From NCBI GenBank assembly GCA_947495795.1, contig CANMAI010000001.1, forward strand, positions 186,001 to 250,000: a stretch of DNA of 64,000 nt. The letters are read 5' to 3'. This document shows, piece after piece, positions 62,769 through 64,000 of the stretch. The notes beneath the pieces are model-generated. The model saw only the letters and a list, made by a program, of their open reading frames with translations. It did not search any database and was not told the origin of the DNA. Numbering within the stretch: position 1 is the first letter of the stretch; each line of letters begins with the position of its first letter. Position numbers and translations under genes: made by a program. Source of the stretch: an uncultured Paracoccaceae bacterium (GTDB lineage: Bacteria > Pseudomonadota > Alphaproteobacteria > Rhodobacterales > Rhodobacteraceae).

Positions 62769-64000
62769 TCAAAGGCGAATATCGAGGGATGCAGTTCCGT
62801 CCGAGCTATGCCTGTCGGCAAGCGTTGCAGGTGCCCCTTGTCCCGCCTCCTCCAAAACAACCCGCAGGCTGTCGGAAGTTTCCCTGGCCGAAGACTCGAA
62901 ACTATCCGCAGCACCCTGCTGATCATGCGCACCGAACATAAGTGACACATCCGCGAACCCTGCATCCTTTAGCGCGTTCTGTAATACGTCTGCGTTTCGG
63001 CGCAGCATCGCTTCGATCTCACCACGATCGGCAGTGACAAGGCCACTCATCGCACCTTCAGAGCCTGAAAAGAGGATGCGAACCCGCCCAAGCTCCGGGG
63101 GGTCCAGCCTGATTTCGATCGCATCACCGGGGGCATCGGCCCCTCGGGTCGTGATTTGCGGTATCAGCTGTTGAAGGATTGGGGGAAAAGGCTGGCCAGC
63201 ACGCAAAACTCCAAGGATACCGCCAGCCGCCGTGCGGCCAGGCACGGCCAATTGCTCCAGCGGATCGCTTGTAGAAACCGATGGTAGCGAAATCTCGGTT
63301 GTTTCACCGAAGGCTGCGGAAGTCCCTATCGAAGTGGGAAGATAGTCCGTCATTGGTGGCAAAGCCGCAGCAGGTTGCATACGATTCTGCCCCACTACTT
63401 CCGGCGCTTGTGAGGGAACCCTCGGCGGCTGTTCGATCATTTTTTCCACCTCAACCGCCTGTGAAAATCCAAAAACAGAGACGGTTGCCCGTTCGGTATG
63501 CACGTGCGGACGGGTCTCCGCCGGTGCGGTTTGAACCACTTCATCAGGAGCCGATAAGGCATTGCCTCTCACAGTTGCCTCCGCACCCATTGGCTCAACA
63601 CTGCGCGACGGCAACACCGGGTCAGCCGCGGCCACCCTGAGCCGCTCTGGTGGTGCGCCATGCTCAACGGGTTTTCCATCAATCGGCGGAATACGTAGCT
63701 CATCAGAGGTCCGCGCCACCTCCACTCTCTCACCTGCCTCGGGGAGCGGTGCTGAACCGCTCGCTGCCGGAGCCTGACCCACTGGTGGGAGTGCCGATGT
63801 CGATATCGAACCAGCAAGGCCTTGGTCGGATTTCACCATCGCATTCCGCCAATCCGCTTCCGGCGCGTCCATGCTCCCAGCCACATCCCTGGCGGGCATG
63901 GTGAAAGCCATATCCGCCTCTTCCTTCACCAAAGAAATCCCGTCCGATACGCCTGAGCGCTTTGCAGGCTCGGGCAACCCGACGATACTTTCCCGCAAAG
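62769..64000 (-). CDS. fliK: Flagellar hook-length control protein FliK, 5' end outside the window
   Basis: At least 410 codons are present; no supported start lies inside the window, so the N-terminus is beyond the right edge. The long N-terminal part is low-complexity and rich in Pro, Ala, Ser and Glu, typical of FliK rulers. The C-terminal domain has I-R-L-D-P-P-E-L-G-R-V, the Flg_hook signature that switches export from hook to filament proteins. It reads into flgD in the same direction. Confidence 0.9.
   Translation of the reverse strand, partial: LRESIVGLPEPAKRSGVSDGISLVKEEADMAFTMPARDVAGSMDAPEADWRNAMVKSDQGLAGSISTSALPPVGQAPAASGSAPLPEAGERVEVARTSDELRIPPIDGKPVEHGAPPERLRVAAADPVLPSRSVEPMGAEATVRGNALSAPDEVVQTAPAETRPHVHTERATVSVFGFSQAVEVEKMIEQPPRVPSQAPEVVGQNRMQPAAALPPMTDYLPTSIGTSAAFGETTEISLPSVSTSDPLEQLAVPGRTAAGGILGVLRAGQPFPPILQQLIPQITTRGADAPGDAIEIRLDPPELGRVRILFSGSEGAMSGLVTADRGEIEAMLRRNADVLQNALKDAGFADVSLMFGAHDQQGAADSFESSARETSDSLRVVLEEAGQGAPATLADRHSSDGTASLDIRL

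Overview
The window is chromosomal DNA of an alphaproteobacterium, most likely a marine Rhodobacterales (Roseobacter-clade) aerobic anoxygenic phototroph. The evidence is a photosynthesis gene cluster in the order bchF-N-B-H-L-M-lhaA-puhA-B-C-orf-acsF-puhE-hemA with the O2-dependent cyclase AcsF, the PpaA/PpsR regulator pair next to it, a lanthanide-type methanol dehydrogenase locus, Sox genes and flagellar genes.

Region 1 (1-15.5 kb): a tightly packed minus-strand operon for bacteriochlorophyll synthesis and reaction-centre assembly. Most junctions are 1-29 bp overlaps or short gaps. Its promoter, upstream of bchF, carries a perfect TGT-N12-ACA palindrome plus an imperfect one, placed over the likely -10 and -35. 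The divergent ppaA (B12-type antirepressor) and ppsR (PAS-PAS-Fis repressor) genes (15.8-18.0 kb) are the expected regulators. The first 48 bp hold the start of another gene with a twin-arginine-like leader.

Region 2 (18.1-28.2 kb): a minus-strand aromatic-acid operon that fits aerobic 2-aminobenzoate (anthranilate) breakdown through the CoA thioester. It encodes a fused FAD monooxygenase/old-yellow-enzyme reductase, SDR, MarR regulator, enoyl-CoA hydratase, acyl-CoA dehydrogenase, cupin, aryl-CoA ligase, hotdog thioesterase and a Rid-family protein. A divergent flavin monooxygenase gene shares an intergenic region with two perfect inverted repeats, which are candidate MarR operators.

Region 3 (28.2-46.2 kb): a methanol/quinoprotein locus. 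XoxF carries the extra Asp diagnostic of lanthanide enzymes. It sits with XoxG, XoxJ, a CX3CW rhodanese-like protein, a soluble cytochrome c, and the glutathione-dependent formaldehyde pathway (class III ADH and FghA). A Ped/Lut-type ABC system (permease, ATPase, beta-propeller, binding protein), probably for lanthanide uptake, is interrupted by a second, NitT/TauT-type ABC cassette and a small exported protein. Two SoxYZ-like fusion carriers, a SoxH-like metallohydrolase and four exported proteins of unknown function alternate in orientation through the locus, with very tight convergent junctions.

Region 4 (46.2-57.6 kb): a response regulator-FIST protein-hybrid histidine kinase operon, then a MoxR-DUF58-DUF4381-VWA-VWA-TPR-BatD operon. 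The latter is comparable to mxaRSACKL/bat operons, which have roles in metalloenzyme or periplasmic protein maturation. It is preceded by an exported protein that I do not recognise.

Region 5 (57.7-64 kb): a short soxY-soxZ-cytochrome c-soxF set without soxAXB or soxCD, then a decayed IS3-family element joined to an older transposase remnant, then flgD and the 3' part of fliK at the right edge.

Start sites were often moved inward from the longest frame, using Shine-Dalgarno sequences and overlap with the upstream stop codon. Functions rest on motif and family recognition from the translated sequence. No database search was run.
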